Below, one piece after another: positions 7,089 through 7,870 of a stretch of DNA of 7,870 nucleotides. Position 1 is the first letter of the stretch. Each line of letters starts with the position of its first letter. A program made the translations under genes and the position numbers. Source of the stretch: Chlorobiota bacterium (GTDB lineage: Bacteria > Bacteroidota > Ignavibacteria > SZUA-365 > JAADGX01); contig JAADGX010000021.1 of the NCBI GenBank assembly GCA_013152135.1, positions 1-7,870 of the forward strand, given 5' to 3'. The notes under the pieces are model-generated. The model was not told where the DNA came from. It did no database searches and worked only from the letters and a program-made list of their open reading frames with translations.

Positions 7089-7092
7089 GGAG
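7089..7092 (+). promoter_or_regulatory. Possible ribosome binding site of era
   Basis: GGAG lies 11 nt upstream of the ATG at 7104, a slightly long but workable Shine-Dalgarno spacing, and is the best such site in the window. It favours ATG 7104 over the in-frame GTG at 7074, which would add ten residues not expected for Era. I could not place a convincing plus-strand promoter for era in 6969-7103; TTGTAT (7016) and TTGTAA (7028) have no matching -10 box at normal spacing. Confidence 0.4.
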
Positions 7093-7103
7093 CGTATATA
7101 TTC

Positions 7104-7870
7104 ATGAATGAAAATTTCAGGGCGGGATTCGTGGGGTTGTTCGGTTTGCCGAATGCAGGCAAATCGACCTTGCTCAACCAGATCCTGGGCACGAAAATTT
7201 CTATCGTGACAAAGAAACCGCAGACGACCCGGCGGCGCGTGCTGGGAATTCTCAACGGCCAGGATCACCAGGTCGTCTTTATTGATACACCCGGATTGCT
7301 CGATCCGCGGTATCTGCTCCAGAAGGCCATGATGACCGAAGTGCGGAGTGTCTTGAACGACGTCGACCTGTCGCTTGTTGTGCTCGATGCGGACCGTGCT
7401 GTTTCATCGGGTTCCGCCGTGCCCGCACCACTCCGCAAGGCGCTGGAACAAATTTCGACGCCGGTGATTCTGGCTTTGAACAAGACGGACCTGGTACGTG
7501 ATAAAGGAGCGTTGCTTCCTTTGATCGAAACTTTTCACAAAGACTGGTCGTTCGAGGAAATCTTTCCCGTATCGGCTCTCACCGGCGATGGGGTCCCGGA
7601 ACTTGTCCAGGCCATTGTCGACAAGCTTCCACACCATCCGCCGTATTACCCGACCGACCAGTTAAGCGATCAGACCGAACGCTTTTTCGTGGCGGAAATC
7701 ATCCGGGAAAAAGTTTTCTCGTATTTTCACCAGGAGATACCTTACTCGACCGAGGTCGTTATCGTGGAGTACCAGGAGCGCGAGCAGGGGAAGGATTTCA
7801 TCAGCGCCGAAATTCTCGTGGAGCGAGAGAGTCAGCGCCGCATCATCATCGGGGAGAAAGGAAAAGCCAT
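7104..7870 (+). CDS. era: GTPase Era, 3'-truncated by window edge
   Basis: Era is a GTPase that binds the 3' end of 16S rRNA through a KH domain and acts in 30S maturation. The frame stays open to the window end, giving 255 residues of about 300. G motifs are G1 GLPNAGKST (14-22), G2 within KPQTTRRRVLG (38-48), G3 DTPG (61-64), G4 NKTD (126-129) and G5 SAL (157-159). The KH domain begins after about residue 190 and the window stops in its GxxG loop (GEKGKA, 250-255), so the rest of the KH domain and the tail lie outside. The phrase QTTRRRVLGI and the KH domain mark it as Era rather than Der or Obg. G1 reads GLPNAGKS, whereas Era usually has GRPNVGKS. The chosen ATG gives a normal short N-terminus (MNENFRAGFVG). 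It is divergent from rsmA, with a 135-bp spacer. Confidence 0.96.
   Translation, partial: MNENFRAGFVGLFGLPNAGKSTLLNQILGTKISIVTKKPQTTRRRVLGILNGQDHQVVFIDTPGLLDPRYLLQKAMMTEVRSVLNDVDLSLVVLDADRAVSSGSAVPAPLRKALEQISTPVILALNKTDLVRDKGALLPLIETFHKDWSFEEIFPVSALTGDGVPELVQAIVDKLPHHPPYYPTDQLSDQTERFFVAEIIREKVFSYFHQEIPYSTEVVIVEYQEREQGKDFISAEILVERESQRRIIIGEKGKA

Noticed and set aside
1..7870. Mobile elements, CRISPR arrays, tRNAs or defence islands
   Set aside because: I saw no regular spaced repeats, transposase or integrase signatures, terminal inverted repeats or tRNA-like structures by eye; gaps between genes are short and all genes are housekeeping or metabolic.

Overview
The window is a compact bacterial chromosomal segment with six protein genes, two of them cut by the window edges: mutL (+, 5' end missing), a stand-alone B12-dependent acyl-CoA mutase large subunit (+), then a minus-strand run rsmA > mgtE > PAP2-family membrane protein, and finally era (+, 3' end missing), divergent from rsmA. 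I see no insertion sequence, phage gene, CRISPR array, tRNA or rRNA. Base composition looks even (moderately GC-rich by eye), and every gene resembles ordinary vertically inherited cargo.

Organism: MutL has the full nicking-endonuclease motif set, as in bacteria without MutH, which excludes an E. coli-like gammaproteobacterium. Most start codons lack a convincing Shine-Dalgarno sequence. The best promoter candidate, upstream of rsmA, nearly fits the Bacteroidota pattern TTTG / TAnnTTTG, and rsmA followed directly by mgtE is, from memory, common in the Bacteroidota/Chlorobiota/Ignavibacteria side of the FCB superphylum. I infer an FCB-type or candidate-phylum bacterium, with moderate to low confidence and no species call.

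Layout: mutL occupies 1-1763. A 243-bp gap (1764-2006) holds no convincing gene. The mutase gene (2007-3695) converges on the PAP2 gene (3793-4758) across a 97-bp gap with only a weak hairpin. mgtE (4772-6187) and rsmA (6180-6968) overlap by 8 nt, and the PAP2 gene follows mgtE after 13 nt, so the three probably form one transcript starting at about 6970. A 135-bp divergent spacer separates rsmA from era (7104 onward).

Function: rsmA (16S rRNA dimethylation), era (30S assembly GTPase) and mgtE (Mg2+ channel) can be read together as a ribosome-biogenesis/magnesium neighbourhood. mutL and the mutase are functionally unrelated neighbours. The point most worth following up is the mutase: an automatic pipeline would probably call it methylmalonyl-CoA mutase, but its substrate-pocket residues (Phe91, Gln209) match isobutyryl-CoA mutase. 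I found no clearly undescribed multi-gene system here.
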